Positions 9,457 through 22,900 of a DNA stretch of 64,000 nt are shown here, in pieces. This stretch comes from Ptiloglossa arizonensis (lineage: Eukaryota > Arthropoda > Insecta > Hymenoptera > Colletidae), in assembly GCF_051014685.1 (NCBI RefSeq), contig NW_027479281.1, forward strand, positions 62,001-126,000, read 5' to 3'. Below the pieces are notes generated by a model. The model saw nothing but the letters and a program-made list of their open reading frames with translations, did not search any database and had not been told where the DNA came from. Position 1 is the stretch's first letter, and every line of letters starts with the position of its first letter. A program made the position numbers and the translations under genes.

Positions 9457-12400
9457 ACCTCCAAACTGCCATATCTCGCGAACGGATTGACCAATCCGCA
9501 ATGTTTCTGTTGCATCTGAAAGTAGAAACTCGCCCGATTACAACGGTATGCGTACTTTTCCCCTAGCCCGTTCTAGTTATTCGTTTCGAGCATCAGAACT
9601 GCGAAAATGTTGAGTTTCACAAGCGTTTCTTACCTACAAACTGCCATATCTCGCGAACGGATTGACCAATCCGCAAAATTTCTGTTGCATCTGAAAGTAG
9701 AAACTCGCCCGATTACAACGGTATGCGTACTTTTCCCCTAGGCCGCTCTATTTATTCGTTTCGAGCATCAGAACTGCGAAAATTCTGAGTTTCTCAAGCG
9801 TTTCTTACCTCCAAACTGCCATATCTCGCGAACGGATTGACCAATCCGCAAAGTTTCTGTTGCATCTGAAAGTAGAAACTCGCCCGATTACAACGGTATG
9901 CGTACTTTTCCCCTAGCCCGTTCTAGTTATTCGTTTCGAGCATCAGAACTGCGAAAATGTTGAGTTCCTCAAGCGTTTCTTACCTACAAACTGCCATATC
10001 TCGCGAACGGATTGACCAATCCGCAAAATTTCTGTTGCATCTGAAAGTAGAAACTCGCCCGATTACAACGGTATGCGTACTTTTCCCCTGGTCCGTTCTG
10101 GTTATTCGTTTCGAGCATCAGAACTGCGAAAATTTTGAGTTTCTCAAGCGTTTCTTACCTCCAAACTGCCATATCTCGCGAACGGATTGACCAATCCGCA
10201 ATGTTTCTGTTGCATCTGAAAGTAGAAACTCGCCCGATTACAACGGTATGCGTACTTTTCCCCTAGCCCGTTCTAGTTATTCGTTTCGAGCATCAGAACT
10301 GCGAAAATGTTGAGTTTCACAAGCGTTTCTTACCTACAAACTGCCATATCTCGCGAACGGATTGACCAATCCGCAAAATTTCTGTTGCATCTGAAAGTAG
10401 AAACTCGCCCGATTACAACGGTATGCGTACTTTTCCCCTAGACCGTTCTAGTTATGCTTGTCGAGCATCAGAACTGCGAAAATTTTGTGTTTCTCAAGCG
10501 TTTCTTACCTACAAACTGCCATATCTCGCGAACGGATTGACCAATCCGCAAAATTTCTGTTGCATCTGAAAGTAGAAACTCGCCCGATTACAACGGTATG
10601 CGTTCTTTTCCCCTAGGCCGTCCTAGTTATTCGTTTCGAGCATCAGAACTGCGAAAATTTTGAGTTTCTCAAGCGTTTCTTACTTCCAAACTGCCATATC
10701 TCGCGAACGGATTGACCAATCCGCAAAATTTCTATCGCATCTGAAAGTAGAAACTCGCCCGATTACAACGGTATGCATACTTTTCCCCTAGGCCGTTCTA
10801 GTTATTCGTTTCGAGCATCAGAACAGCGAAAATGTTGAGTTTCTCAAGCGTTTCTTACCTACAAACTGCCATATCTCGCGAACGGATTGACCAATCCGCA
10901 AAATTTCTGTTGCATCTGAAAGTAGAAACTCGCCCGATTACAACGCTATGCGTACTTTTCCCCTAGACCGTCCTAGTTATGCTTGTCGAGCATCAGAACT
11001 GCGAAAATTTTGAGTTTCTCAAGCGTTTCGTACCTCCAAACTGCCATATCTCGCTAACGGATTGACCAATCCGCAAAATTTCTGTTGCATCTGAAAGTAG
11101 AAACTCGCCCGATTACAACGGTATGCGTACTTTTCCCCTTGTCCGTTCTAGTTATTCGTTTCGAGCATCAGAACTGCGAAAATGTTGAGATTCTCAATCG
11201 TTTCTTACCTACAAACTGCCATATCTCGCGAACGGATTGACCAATCCGCAAAATTTCTGTTGCATCTGAAAGTAGAAACTCGCCCGATTACAAAGGTATG
11301 CGTACTTTTCCCCTAGCCCGTTCTAGTTATTCGTTTCGAGCATCAGAACTGCGAAAATGTTGAGTTTCACAAGCGTTTCTTACCTACAAACTGCCATATC
11401 TCGCGAACGGATTGACCAATCCGCAAAATTTCTGTTGCATCTGAAAGTAGAAACTCGCCCGATTACAACGGTATGCGTACTTTTCCCCTAGACCGTTCTA
11501 GTTATGCTTGTCGAGCCTCAGAACTGCGAAAATTTTGTGTTTCTCAAGCGTTTCTTACCTACAAACTGCCATATCTCGCGAACGGATTGAACAATCCGCA
11601 AAATTTCTGATGCATCTGAAAGTAGAAACTCGCCCGATTACAACGGTATGCGTACTTTTCCCCTAGGCCGCTCTATTTATTCGTTTCGAGCATCAGAACT
11701 GCGAAAATTCTGAGTTTCTCAAGCGTTTCTTACCTCCAAACTGCCATATCTCGCGAACGGATTGACCAATCCGCAAAGTTTCTGTTGCATCTGAAAGTAG
11801 AAACTCGCCCGATTACAACGGTATGCGTACTTTTCCCCTAGCCCGTTCTAGTTATTCGTTTCGAGCATCAGAACTGCGAAAATGTTGAGTTCCTCAAGCG
11901 TTTCTTACCTACAAACTGCCATATCTCGCGAACGGATTGACCAATCCGCAAAATTTCTGTTGCATCTGAAAGTAGAAACTCGCCCGATTACAACGGTATG
12001 CGTACTTTTCCCCTGGTCCGTTCTAGTTATTCGTTTCGAGCATCAGAACTGCGAAAATTTTGAGTTTCTCAAGCGTTTCTTACCTCCAAACTGCCATATC
12101 TCGCGAACGGATTGACCAATCCGCAATGTTTCTGTTGCATCTGAAAGTAGAAACTCGCCCGATTACAACGGTATGCGTACTTTTCCCCTAGCCCGTTCTA
12201 GTTATTCGTTTCGAGCATCAGAACTGCGAAAATGTTGAGTTTCACAAGCGTTTCTTACCTACAAACTGCCATATCTCGCGAACGGATTGACCAATCCGCA
12301 AAATTTCTGTTGCATCTGAAAGTAGAAACTCGCCCGATTACAACGGTATGCGTACTTTTCCCCTAGACCGTTCTAGTTATGCTTGTCGAGCATCAGAACT

Positions 12401-13655
12401 GCGAAAATTTTGTGTTTCTCAAGCGTTTCTTACCTACAAACTGCCATATCTCGCGAACGGATTGACCAATCCGCAAAATTTCTGTTGCATCTGAAAGTAG
12501 AAACTCGCCCGATTTCAACGGTATGCGTACTTTTCCCCTAGACCGTTCTAGTTATGCTTGTCGAGCATCAGAACTGCGAAAATTTTGAGTTTCTCAAGCG
12601 TTTCTTACCTACAAACTACCATATCTCGCGAACGGATTGACCAATCCGCAAAATTTCTGTTGCATCTGAAAGTAGAAACTCGCCCGATTACAACGGTATG
12701 CGTACTTTTCCCCTAGACCGTTCTAGTTATGCTTGTCGAGCATCAGAACTGCGAAAATTTTGTGTTTCTCAAGCGTTTCTTACCTACAAACTGCCATATC
12801 TCGCGAACGGATTGAACAATCCGCAAAATTTCTGTTGCATCTGAAAGTAGAAACTCGCCCGATTACAACGGTATGCGTACTTTTCCCCTAGACCGTTCTA
12901 GTTATGCTTGTCGAGCATCAGAACTGCGAAAATTTTGTGTTTCTCAAGCGTTTCTTACCTACAAACTGCCATATCTCGCGAACGGATTGACCAATCCGCA
13001 AAATTTCTGTTGCATCTGAAAGTAGAAACTCGCCCGATTACAACGGTATGCGTTCTTTTCCCCTAGGCCGTCCTAGTTATTCGTTTCGAGCATCAGAACT
13101 GCGAAAATTTTGAGTTTCTCAAGCGTTTCTTACTTCCAAACTGCCATATCTCGCGAACGGATTGACCAATCCGCAAAATTTCTATCGCATCTGAAAGTAG
13201 AAACTCGCCCGATTACAACGGTATGCATACTTTTCCCCTAGGCCGTTCTAGTTATTCGTTTCGAGCATCAGAACTGCGAAAATGTTGAGTTTCTCAAGCG
13301 TTTCTTACCTACAAACTGCCATATCTCGCGAACGGATTGACCAATCCGCAAAATTTCTGTTGCATCTGAAAGTAGAAACTCGCCCGATTACAACGCTATG
13401 CGTACTTTTCCCCTAGACCGTCCTAGTTATGCTTGTCGAGCATCAGAACTGCGAAAATTTTGAGTTTCTCAAGCGTTTCGTACCTCAAACTGCCATATCT
13501 CGCTAACGGATTGACCAATCCGCAAAATTTCTGTTGCATCTGAAAGTAGAAACTCGCCCGATTACAACGGTATGCGTACTTTTCCCCTTGTCCGTTCTAG
13601 TTATGCTTGTCGAGCATCAGAACTGCGAAAATTTTGAGTTTCTCAAGCGTTTCTT
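9457..13655. repeat. Interleaved 11-mer and 14-mer higher-order repeats, m55-m78
   Basis: m56-m60 (9632-10506) recur as m67-m71 (11557-12431), 1925 bp = 11 units apart, sharing 'attctgag', the rare 'gagttcctc', cctggtccg, and aatgttt followed by 'gagtttcac'. m61-m64 (10507-11206) recur as m75-m78 (12957-13655), 14 units apart, sharing gcgttc/gtcctag, tctatcgc/gcatac, aacgctatg and the rare 'gtttcgtacc'. m72-m74 resemble the m23-m25 cassette. m78 is 174 bp because one C is missing near 13487. Confidence 0.85.
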
Positions 13656-14180
13656 ACCTACAAACTACCATATCTCGCCAACGGATTGACAAATCCGCAA
13701 AATTTCTGTTGCATCTGAAAGTAGAAACTCGCCCGATTACAACGGTATGCGTACTTTTCCCCTAGACCGTTCTAGTTATGCTTGTCGAGCATCAGAACTG
13801 CGAAAATTTTGAGTTTCTCAAGCGTTTCTTACCTACAAACTACCATATCTCGCGAACGGATTGACCAATCCGCAAAATTTCTGTTGCATCTGAAAGTAGA
13901 AACTGGCCCGATTACAACGGTATGCGTTCTTTTCCCCTAGTCCGTTCTAGTTATTCGTTTCGAGCATCAGAACTGCGAAAATTTTGAGTTTCTCAAGCGT
14001 TTCTTACCTCCAAACTGCCATATCTCGCGAACGGATTGACCAATCCGCAATGTTTCTGTTGCATCTGAAAGTAGAAACTCGCCCGATTACAATGGTATGC
14101 GTACTTTTCCCCTAGACCGTTCTAGTTATGCTTGTCGAGCATCAGAACTGAGAAAATTTGGTGTTTCTCAAGCGTTTCTT
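13656..14180. repeat. Domain I end, monomers m79-m81
   Basis: m79 combines aactacc with cgccaacgg and gacaaatcc. m80 is an aactacc/aactggccc unit like m16. m81 has aatgttt but then ctagaccg/atgcttg and a unique 'gagaaaatttggtg' end. The order m79-m80-m81 parallels m15-m16-m17 and m53-m54-m55. Only satellite sequence is present. Confidence 0.75.
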
Positions 14181-17100
14181 ACCTACAAACTGCCATATCT
14201 CGCGAACGGATTGACCAATCCGCAAAATTTCTGTTGCATCTGAAAGTAGAAACTCGCCCGATTACAACGGTATGCGTACTTTTCCCCTAGCCCGTTCTAG
14301 TTATTCGTTTCGAGCATCAGAACTGCGAAAATGTTGAGTTTCTCAAGCGTTTCTTACCTACAAACTGCCATATCTCGCGAACGGATTGACCAATCCGCAA
14401 AATTACTGTTGCATCTGAAAGTAGAAACTCGCCCGATTACAACGGTATGCGTACTTTTCCCCTGGTCCGTTCTAGTTATTCGTTTCGAGCATCAGAACTG
14501 CGAAAATTTTGAGTTTCTCAAGCGTTTCTTACCTCCAAACTGCCATATCTCGCGAACGGATTGACCAATCCGCAAAATTACTGTTGCATCTGAAAGTAGA
14601 AACTCGCCCGATTACAACGGTATGCGTACTTTTCCCCTGGTCCGTTCTAGTTATTCGTTTCGAGCATCAGAACTGCGAAAATTTTGAGTTTCTCAAGCGT
14701 TTCTTACCTCCAAACTGCCATATCTCGCCAACGGATTGACCAATCCGCAAAATTTCTGTTGCATCTGAAAGTAGAAACTCGCCCGATTACAACGGTATGC
14801 GTACTTTTCCCCTAGGCCGTTCTAGTTATTCGTTTCGAGCATCAGAACTGCGAAAATGTTGAGTTTCTCAAGCGTTTCTTACCTACAAACTGCCATATCT
14901 CGCCAACGGATTGACCAATCCGCAAAATTTCTGTTGCATCTGAAAGTAGAAACTCGCCCGATTACAACGGTATGCGTACTTTTCCCCTGGTCCGTTCTAG
15001 TTATTCGTTTCGAGCATCAGAACTGCGAAAATTTTGAGTTTCTCTAGCGTTTCTTACTTCCAAACTGCCATATCTCGCGAACGGATTGACCAATCCGCAA
15101 AATTTCTGTCGCATCTGAAAGTAGAAACTCGCCCGATTACAACGGTATGCATACTTTTCCCCTAGGCCGTTCTAGTTATTCGTTTCGGGCATCAGAACTG
15201 CGAAAATGTTGAGTTTCTCAAGCGTTTCTTACCTACAAACTGCCATATCTCGCGAACGGATTGACCAATCCGCAAAATTTCTGTTGCATCTGAAAGTAGA
15301 AACTCGCCCGATTACAACGGTATGGGTACTTTTCCCCTAGACCGTCCTAGTTATGCTTGTCGAGCATCAGAACTGCGAAAATTTTGAGTTTCTCAAGCGT
15401 TTCTTACCTCCAAACTGTCATATCTCGCTAACGGATTGACCAATCCGCAAAATTTCTGTCGTATCTGAAAGTAGAAACTCGCCCGATTACAACGGTATGC
15501 ATACTTTTCCCCTAGGCCGTTCTATTTATTCGTTTCGAGCATCAGAACTGCGAAAATGTTGAGTTTCTCAAGCGTTTCTTACCTACAAACTGCCATATCT
15601 CGCGAACGGATTGACCAATCCGCAAAATTTCTGTTGCATCTGAAAGTAGAAACTCGCCCGATTACAACGGTATGGGTACTTTTCCCCTAGACCGTCCTAG
15701 TTATGCTTGTCGAGCATCAGAACTGCGAAAATTTTGAGTTTCTCAAGCGTTTCTTACCTCCAAACTGCCATATCTCGCTAACGGATTGACCAATCCGCAA
15801 AATTTCTGTTGCATCTGAAAGTAGAAACTCGCCCGATTACAACGGTATGCGTACTTTTCCCCTAGTCCGTTCTAGTTATTCGTTTCGAGCATCAGAACTG
15901 CGAAAATGTTGAGTTTCTCAAGCGTTTCTTACCTACAAACTGCCATATCTCGCGAACGGATTGAACAATCCGCAAAATTTCTGTTGCATCTGAAAGTAGA
16001 AACTCGCCCGATTACAACGGTATGCGTACTTTTCCCCTAGACCGTTCTAGTTATGCTTGTCGAGCATCAGAACTGCGAAAATTTTGAGTTTCTCAAGCGT
16101 TTCTTACCTACAAACTACCATATCTCGCGAACGGATTGACCAATCCGCAGAATTTCTGTTGCATCTGAAAGTAGAAACTCGCCCAATTACAAGGGTATGC
16201 GTTCTTTTCCCCTAGGCCGTTCTAGTTATTCGTTTCGAGCATCAGAACTGCGAAAATTTTGAGTTTCTCAAGCGTTTCTTACTTCCAAACTGCCATATCT
16301 CGCGAACGGATTGACCAATCCGCAAAATTTCTGTTGCATCTGAAAGTAGAAACTCGTCCGATTACAACTGTATGCGTACTTTTCCCCTAGTCCGTTCTAG
16401 TTATTCGTTTCGAGCATCAGAACTGCGAAAATTTTGAGTTTCTGGAGCGTTTCTTACCTCCAAACTGCCATATCTCGCGAACGGATTGACCAATCCGCAA
16501 AATTTCTGTTGCATCTGAAAGTAGAAACTCGCCCGATTACAACGGTATGCGTACTTTTCCCCTAGACCGTCCTAGTTATGCTTGTCGAGCATCAGAACTG
16601 CGAAAATTTTGAGTTTCTCAAGCGTTTCTTACCTCCAAACTGCCATATCTCGCTAACGGATTGACCAATCCGCAAAATTTCTGTTGCATCTGAAAGTAGA
16701 AACTCGCCCGATTACAACGGTATGCGTACTTTTCCCCTAGTCCGTTCTAGTTATTCGTTTCGAGCATCAGAACTGCGAAAATGTTGAGTTTCTCAAGCGT
16801 TTCTTACCTACAAACTGCCATATCTCGCGAACGGATTGACCAATCCGCAAAATTTCTGTTGCATCTGAAAGTAGAAACTCGCCCGATTACAACGCTATGC
16901 GTACTTTTCCCCTAGACCGTCCTAGTTATGCTTGTCGAGCATCAGAACTGCGAAAATTTTGAGTTTCTGGAGCGTTTCTTACCTCCAAACTGCCATATCT
17001 CGCGAACGGATTGACCAATCCGCAAAATTTCTGTTGCATTTGAAAGTAGAAACTTGCCCGATTACAACGGTATGCGTACTTTTCCCCTAGGCCGTTCTAG

Positions 17101-17855
17101 TTAATCGTTTCGAGCATCAGAACTGCGAAAATTTTGAGTTTCTCAAGCGTTTCTTACCTACAAACTGCCATATCTCGCGAACGGATTGACCAATCCGCAA
17201 AATTTCTGTTGCATCTGAAAGTAGAAACTCGCCCGATTACAACGGTATGGGTACTTTTCCCCTAGACCGTTCTAGTTATGCTTGTCGAGCATCAGAACTG
17301 CGAAAATTTTGAGTTTCTCAAGCGTTTCTTACCTCCAAACTGCCATATCTCGCTAACGGATTGACCAATCCGCAAAATTTCTGTCGCATCTGAAAGTAGA
17401 AACTCGCCCGATTACAACGGTATGCATACTTTTCCCCTAGGCCGTTCTATTTATTCGTTTCGAGCATCAGAACTGCGAAAATGTTGAGTTTCTCAAGCGT
17501 TTCTTACCTACAAACTGCCATATCTCGCGAACGGATTGACCAATCCGCAAAATTTCTGTTGCATCTGAAAGTAGAAACTCGCCCGATTACAACGGTATGC
17601 GTACTTTTCCCCTAGACCGTTCTAGTTATGCTTGTCGAGCATCAGAACTGCGAAAATTTTGAGTTTCTCAAGCGTTTCTTACCTACAAACTACCATATCT
17701 CGCGAACGGATTGACCAATCCGCAGAATTTCTGTTGCATCTGAAAGTAGAAACTCGCCCAATTACAAGGGTATGCGTTCTTTTCCCCTAGGCCGTTCTAG
17801 TTATTCGTTTCGAGCATCAGAACTGCGAAAATTTTGAGTTTCTCAAGCGTTTCTT
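14181..17855. repeat. Transition zone, monomers m82-m102
   Basis: The units mix Domain I traits (cctggtccg, cgccaacgg, aacgctatg, gtatgggtac) with the first Domain II traits (acttcc starts, tctctagcg, taatcg). m83 and m84 are a local pair sharing the rare 'aattactg'. m88-m89 and m90-m91 alternate gtatgggtac and cgctaacgg units at 350-bp spacing, and m99-m100 repeat that pair. m92-m93 (15931-16280) recur as m101-m102 (17506-17855), nine units apart, sharing 'cgcagaat' and 'cccaattacaaggg'. No long clean HOR is seen. Confidence 0.75.
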
Positions 17856-19080
17856 ACTTCCAAACTGCCATATCTCGCGAACGGATTGACCAATCCGCAA
17901 AATTTCTGTTGCATCTGAAAGTAGAAAGTCGCCCGATTACAACGGTATGCGTACTTTTCCCCTAGACCGTTCTAGTTATGCTTGTCGAGCATCAGAACTG
18001 CGAAAATTTTGAGTTTCTCAAGTGTTTCATACTTCCAAACTGCCATATCTTGCGAACGGATTGACCAATCCGCAAAATTTCTGTTGCATCTGAAAGTAGA
18101 AACTCGCCCGATTACAACGGTATGCGTACTTTTCCCCTAGGCCGTTCTAGTTAATCATTTCGAGCATCAGAACTGCGAAAATTTTGAGTTTCTCTAGCGT
18201 TTCTTACTTCCAAACTGCCATATCTCGCGAACGGATTGACCAATCCGCAAAATTTCTGTTGCATCTGAAAGTAGAAACTCGTCCGATTACAACTGTATGC
18301 GTACTTTTCCCCTAGTCCGTTCTAGTTATTCGTTTCGAGCATCAGAACTGCGAAAATTTTGAGTTTCTCAAGCGTTTCTTACCTCCAAACAGCCATATCT
18401 CGCTAACGGATTGACCAATCCGCAAAATTTCTGTTGCATCTGAAAGTAGAAACTCGCCCGATTACAACGGTATGCGTACTTTTCCCCTAGTCCGTTCTAG
18501 TTATTCGTTTCGAGCATCAGAACTGCGAAAATTTTGAGTTTCTCAAGCGTTTCTTACCTCCAAACTGCCATATCTCGCGAACGGATTGACCAATCCGCAA
18601 AGTTTCTGTTACATCTGAAAGTAGAAACTCGCCCGATTACAACGGTATGCGTACTTTTCCCCTAGGCCGTTCTAGTTATTCGTTTCGAGCATCAGAACTG
18701 CGAAAATTTTGAGTTTCTCAAGCGTTTCTTACCTCCAAACTGCCATATCTCGCGAACGGATTGACCAATCCGCAAAATTTCTGTTGCATCTGAAAGTAGA
18801 AAGTCGCCCGATTACAACGGTATGCGTACTTTTCCCCTAGACCGTTCTAGTTATGCTTGTCGAGCATCAGAACTGCGAAAATTTTGAGTTTCTCAAGTGT
18901 TTCATACATCCAAACTGCCATATCTTGCGAACGGATTGACCAATCCGCAAAATTTCTGTTGCATCTGAAAGTAGAAACTCGCCCGATTACAACGGTATGC
19001 GTACTTTTCCCCTAGACCGTTCTAGTTATGCTTGTCGAGCATCAGAACTGCGAAAATTTTGAGTTTCTCAAGTGTTTCAT
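17856..19080. repeat. Domain II start, monomers m103-m109
   Basis: m103, m108 and m109 carry the 'agtgtttcat' end; m104 and m109 carry 'tcttgcg'. m104-m105 (taatcattt with tctctagcg, then tcgtccg with caactgt) carry signatures also seen in m94 (tcgtccg, caactgt) and m110 (taatcattt, tctctagcg). The units are diverse with no clean tandem copy, as expected at the border of an amplified block. Confidence 0.7.
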
Positions 19081-19953
19081 ACTTCCAAACTGCCATATCT
19101 TGCGAACGGATTGACCAATCCGCAAAATTGCTGTTGCATCTGATAGTAGAAGCTCGCCCGATTACAACGGTATGCGTACTTTTCCCCTAGGCCGTTCTAG
19201 TTAATCATTTCGAGCATCAGAACTGCGAAAATTTTGAGTTTCTCTAGCGTTTCTTACTTCCAAACTGCCATATCTCGCGAACGGATTGACCAATCCGCCA
19301 AATTTCTGATGCATCTGAAAGTAGGAACTCGCCCGATTATAACGGTATGCGTACTCTTCCCCTAGGCCGTTCTAGTTATTCGTTTCGAGCATCAGAACTG
19401 CGAAAATTTTGAGTTTCTCAAGCGTTTCCTACCTCCAAACTGCCATATCTCGCGAACGGATTGACCAATCCGCAATATTTCTGTTTCATCTGAAAGTAGA
19501 AAGTCGCGCGATTACAACGGTATGCGTACTTTTCCCGTAGACCGTTCTCGTTATGCTTGTGGAGCATCAGAACTGCGAAAATTTTGAGTTTCTCAAGCGT
19601 TTCTTACCTCCAAACTGCCATATCTCGCGAGCGGATTGACTAATCCGCAAAATTTCTGTTGCATCTGAAAGTAGAAACTCGCCCGATTACAACGGTATGC
19701 GTACTTTTCCCCTAGGCCGTTCTAGTTATTCGTTTCGAGCATCAGAACTGCGAAAATTTTGAGTTTCTCAAGCGTTTCTTACCTCCAAACTGCCATATCT
19801 GGCGAACGGATTGACCAATCCGCAAAATTTCTGTTGCATCTGAAAGTAGAAGCTCGCCCGATTACAACGGTGTGCGTACTTTTCCCCTAGGCCGTTCTAG
19901 TTATTCGTTTCGAGCATCAGAACTGCGAAAACTGAGTTTCTCAAGCGTTTCTT
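19081..19953. repeat. Five-monomer cassette m110-m114
   Basis: Order: taatc/tctctagcg unit; ccgccaaat/ctgatgc unit; caatattt/gtttcatc/gtcgcgcg unit; gactaatcc unit; tctggcg/gaagctc/gtgtgcg unit. The same five-unit order returns at m222-m226 (38679-39553), and parts return at m145-m147 and near the right end (m359-m361). m114 is 173 bp, missing two T near 19932 ('gaaaactgag' against 'gaaaactttgag' elsewhere). Confidence 0.8.
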
Positions 19954-22900
19954 ACTTCCAAACTGCCATATCTCGCGAACGGATTGACCAATCCGCAAAA
20001 TTTCTGTTGCATCTGAAAGTGGAAACTCGCCCGATTACAACGGTATACGTACTTTTCCCCTAAACCGTTCTAGTTATGCTTGTCGAGCATCAGAACTGCG
20101 AAAATTTTGAGTTTCTCAAGCGTTTCTTACTTCCAAACTGCCATATCTCGCGAACGGATTGACCAATCCGCAAAATTTCTGTTGCATCTGAAAGTAGAAA
20201 CTCGCCCGATTACAACGGTATGCGTACATTTCCCCTAGGCCGTTCTAGTTATTCGTTTCGAGCATCAGAACTGTGAAAATTTGGAGTTTCTCAAGCGTTT
20301 CTTACCTCCAAACTGCCATATCTCGCGAACGGATTGACCAATCCGCAAAATTTCTGTTGCATCTGAAAGTAGAAAGCCGCCCGATTACAACGGTATGCGT
20401 ACTTTTCCCCTAGACCGTTCTAGTTATGCTTGTCGAGCATCAGAACTGCGAAAATTTTGAGTTTCTCAAGTGTTTCATACTTCCAAACTGCCATATCTCG
20501 CGAACGGATTGACCAATTCGCAAAATTTCTGTTGCATCTGAAAGTAGAAACTCGCCCGATTACAACGGTATGCATACTCTTCCCCTAGGCCGTTCTAGTT
20601 ATTCGTTTCGAGCATCAGAACTGCGAAAATTTTGAGTTTCTCAAGCGTTTCTTACCTCCAAACTGCCATATCTCGCGAACGGATTGACCAATCCGCAATA
20701 TTTCTGTTTCATCCGAAAGTAGAAAGTCGCGCGATTACAACGGTATGCGTTCTTTTCCCCTAGACCGTTCTCGTTATGCTTGTCGAGCATCAGAACTGCG
20801 AAAATTTTGAGTTTCTCAAGCGTTTCTTACTTCCAAACTGCCATATCTCGCGAACGGATTGACCAATCCGCGAAATTTCTGTTGCATCTGAAAGTAGAAA
20901 CTCTCCCGATTACAACGGTATACGTACTTTTCCCCTAAACCGTTCTAGTTATGCTTGTCGAGCATCAGAACTGCGAAAATTTTGAGTTTCTCAAGCGTTT
21001 CTTACTTCCAAACTGCCATATCTCGCGAACGGATTGACCAATCCGCGAAATTTCTGTTGCATCTGAAAGTAGAAACTCTCCCGACTACAACGGTATACGT
21101 ACTTTTCCCCTAAACCGTTCTAGTTATGCTTGTCGAGCATCAGAACTGCGAAAATTTTGAGTTTCTCAAGTGTTTCATACTTCCAAACTGCCATATCTCG
21201 CGAACGGATTGACCAATTCGCAAAATTTCTGTTGCATCTGAAAGTAGAAACTCGCCCGGTTACAACGGTATGCGTTCTTTTCCCCTAGACCGTTCTCGTT
21301 ATGCTTGTCGAGCATCAGAACTGCGAAAATTTTGAGTTTCTCAAGCGTTTCTTACCTCCAAACTGCCATATCTGGCGAACGGATTGACCAATCCGCAAAA
21401 TTTCTGTTGCATCTGAAAGTAGAAGCTCGCCCGATTACAACGGTGTGCGTACTTTTCCCCTAGGCCGTTCTAGTTATTCGTTTCGAGCATCAGAACTGCG
21501 AAAACTTTGAGTTTCGCAAGCGTTTCTTACTTCCAAACTGCCATATCTCGCGAACGGATTGACCAATCCGCGAAATTTCTGTTGCATCTGAAAGTAGAAA
21601 CTCTCCCGATTACAACGGTATACGTACTTTTCCCCTAAACCGTTCTAGTTATGCTTGTCGAGCATCAGAACTGCGAAAATTTTGAGTTTCTCAAGCGTTT
21701 CTTACCTCCAAACTGCAATATCTCGCGAACGGATTGACTAATCCGCAAAATTTCTGTTGCATCTGAAAGTAGAAACTCGCCCGATTACAACGGTATGCGT
21801 ACTTTTCCCCTAGGCCGTTCTAGTTATTCGTTTCGAGCATCAGAACTGCGAAAATTTTGAGTTTCTCAAGCGTTTCTTACCTCCAAACTGCCATATCTGG
21901 CGAACGGATTGACCAATCCGCAAAATTTCTGTTGCATCTGAAAGTAGAAACTCGCCCGATTACAACGGTATGCGTACTTTTCCCTTAGTCCGTTCTAGTT
22001 ATTCGTTTCGAGCATCAGAACTGCGAAAACTTTGAGTTTCTCAAGCGTTTCTTACTTCCAAACTGCCATATCTCGCGAACGGATTGACCAATCCGCAAAA
22101 TTTCTGTTGCATCTGAAAGTGGAAACTCGCCCGATTACAACGGTATACGTACTTTTCCCCTAAACCGTTCTAGTTATGCTTGTCGAGCATCAGAACTGCG
22201 AAAATTTTGAGTTTCTCAAGCGTTTCTTACTTCCAAACTGCCATATCTCGCGAACGGATTGACCAATCCGCAAAATTTCTGTTGCATCTGAAAGTAGAAA
22301 CTCGCCCGATTACAACGGTATGCGTACATTTCCCCTAGGCCGTTCTAGTTATTCGTTTCGAGCATCAGAACTGTGAAAATTTGGAGTTTCTCAAGCGTTT
22401 CTTACCTCCAAACTGCCATATCTCGCGAACGGATTGACCAATCCGCAAAATTTCTGTTGCATCTGAAAGTAGAAAGCCGCCCGATTACAACGGTATGCGT
22501 ACTTTTCCCCTAGACCGTTCTAGTTATGCTTGTCGAGCATCAGAACTGCGAAAATTTTGAGTTTCTCAAGTGTTTCATACTTCCAAACTGCCATATCTCG
22601 CGAACGGATTGACCAATTCGCAAAATTTCTGTTGCATCTGAAAGTAGAAACTCGCCCGATTACAACGGTATGCATACTCTTCCCCTAGGCCGTTCTAGTT
22701 ATTCGTTTCGAGCATCAGAACTGCGAAAATTTTGAGTTTCTCAAGCGTTTCTTACCTCCAAACTGCCATATCTCGCGAACGGATTGACCAATCCGCAATA
22801 TTTCTGTTTCATCCGAAAGTAGAAAGTCGCGCGATTACAACGGTATGCGTTCTTTTCCCCTAGACCGTTCTCGTTATGCTTGTCGAGCATCAGAACTGCG

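Larger units (their letters stand above)
1..14180. repeat. Domain I: monomers m1-m81
   Basis: The domain is recognised by frequent 'acctac' unit starts, 'aactacc', 'cgccaacgg...gacaaatcc', 'ctagcccg', 'cctggtccg' and an 'aaaatgttg' 3' end. A cassette order recurs: acaaagg/cctggtccg unit, ctaggccg/atgttg unit, cgccaacgg/ctagaccg unit, then aactacc unit (m13-m16, m31-m34, m44-m47, and m51-m54 in the longest copy). Units with 'ttgaacaatc' often follow an aactacc/attttgtg unit (m24-m25, m34-m35, m47-m48, m73-m74). HOR spacings of 8, 9, 11, 13 and 14 monomers coexist. Confidence 0.85.
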
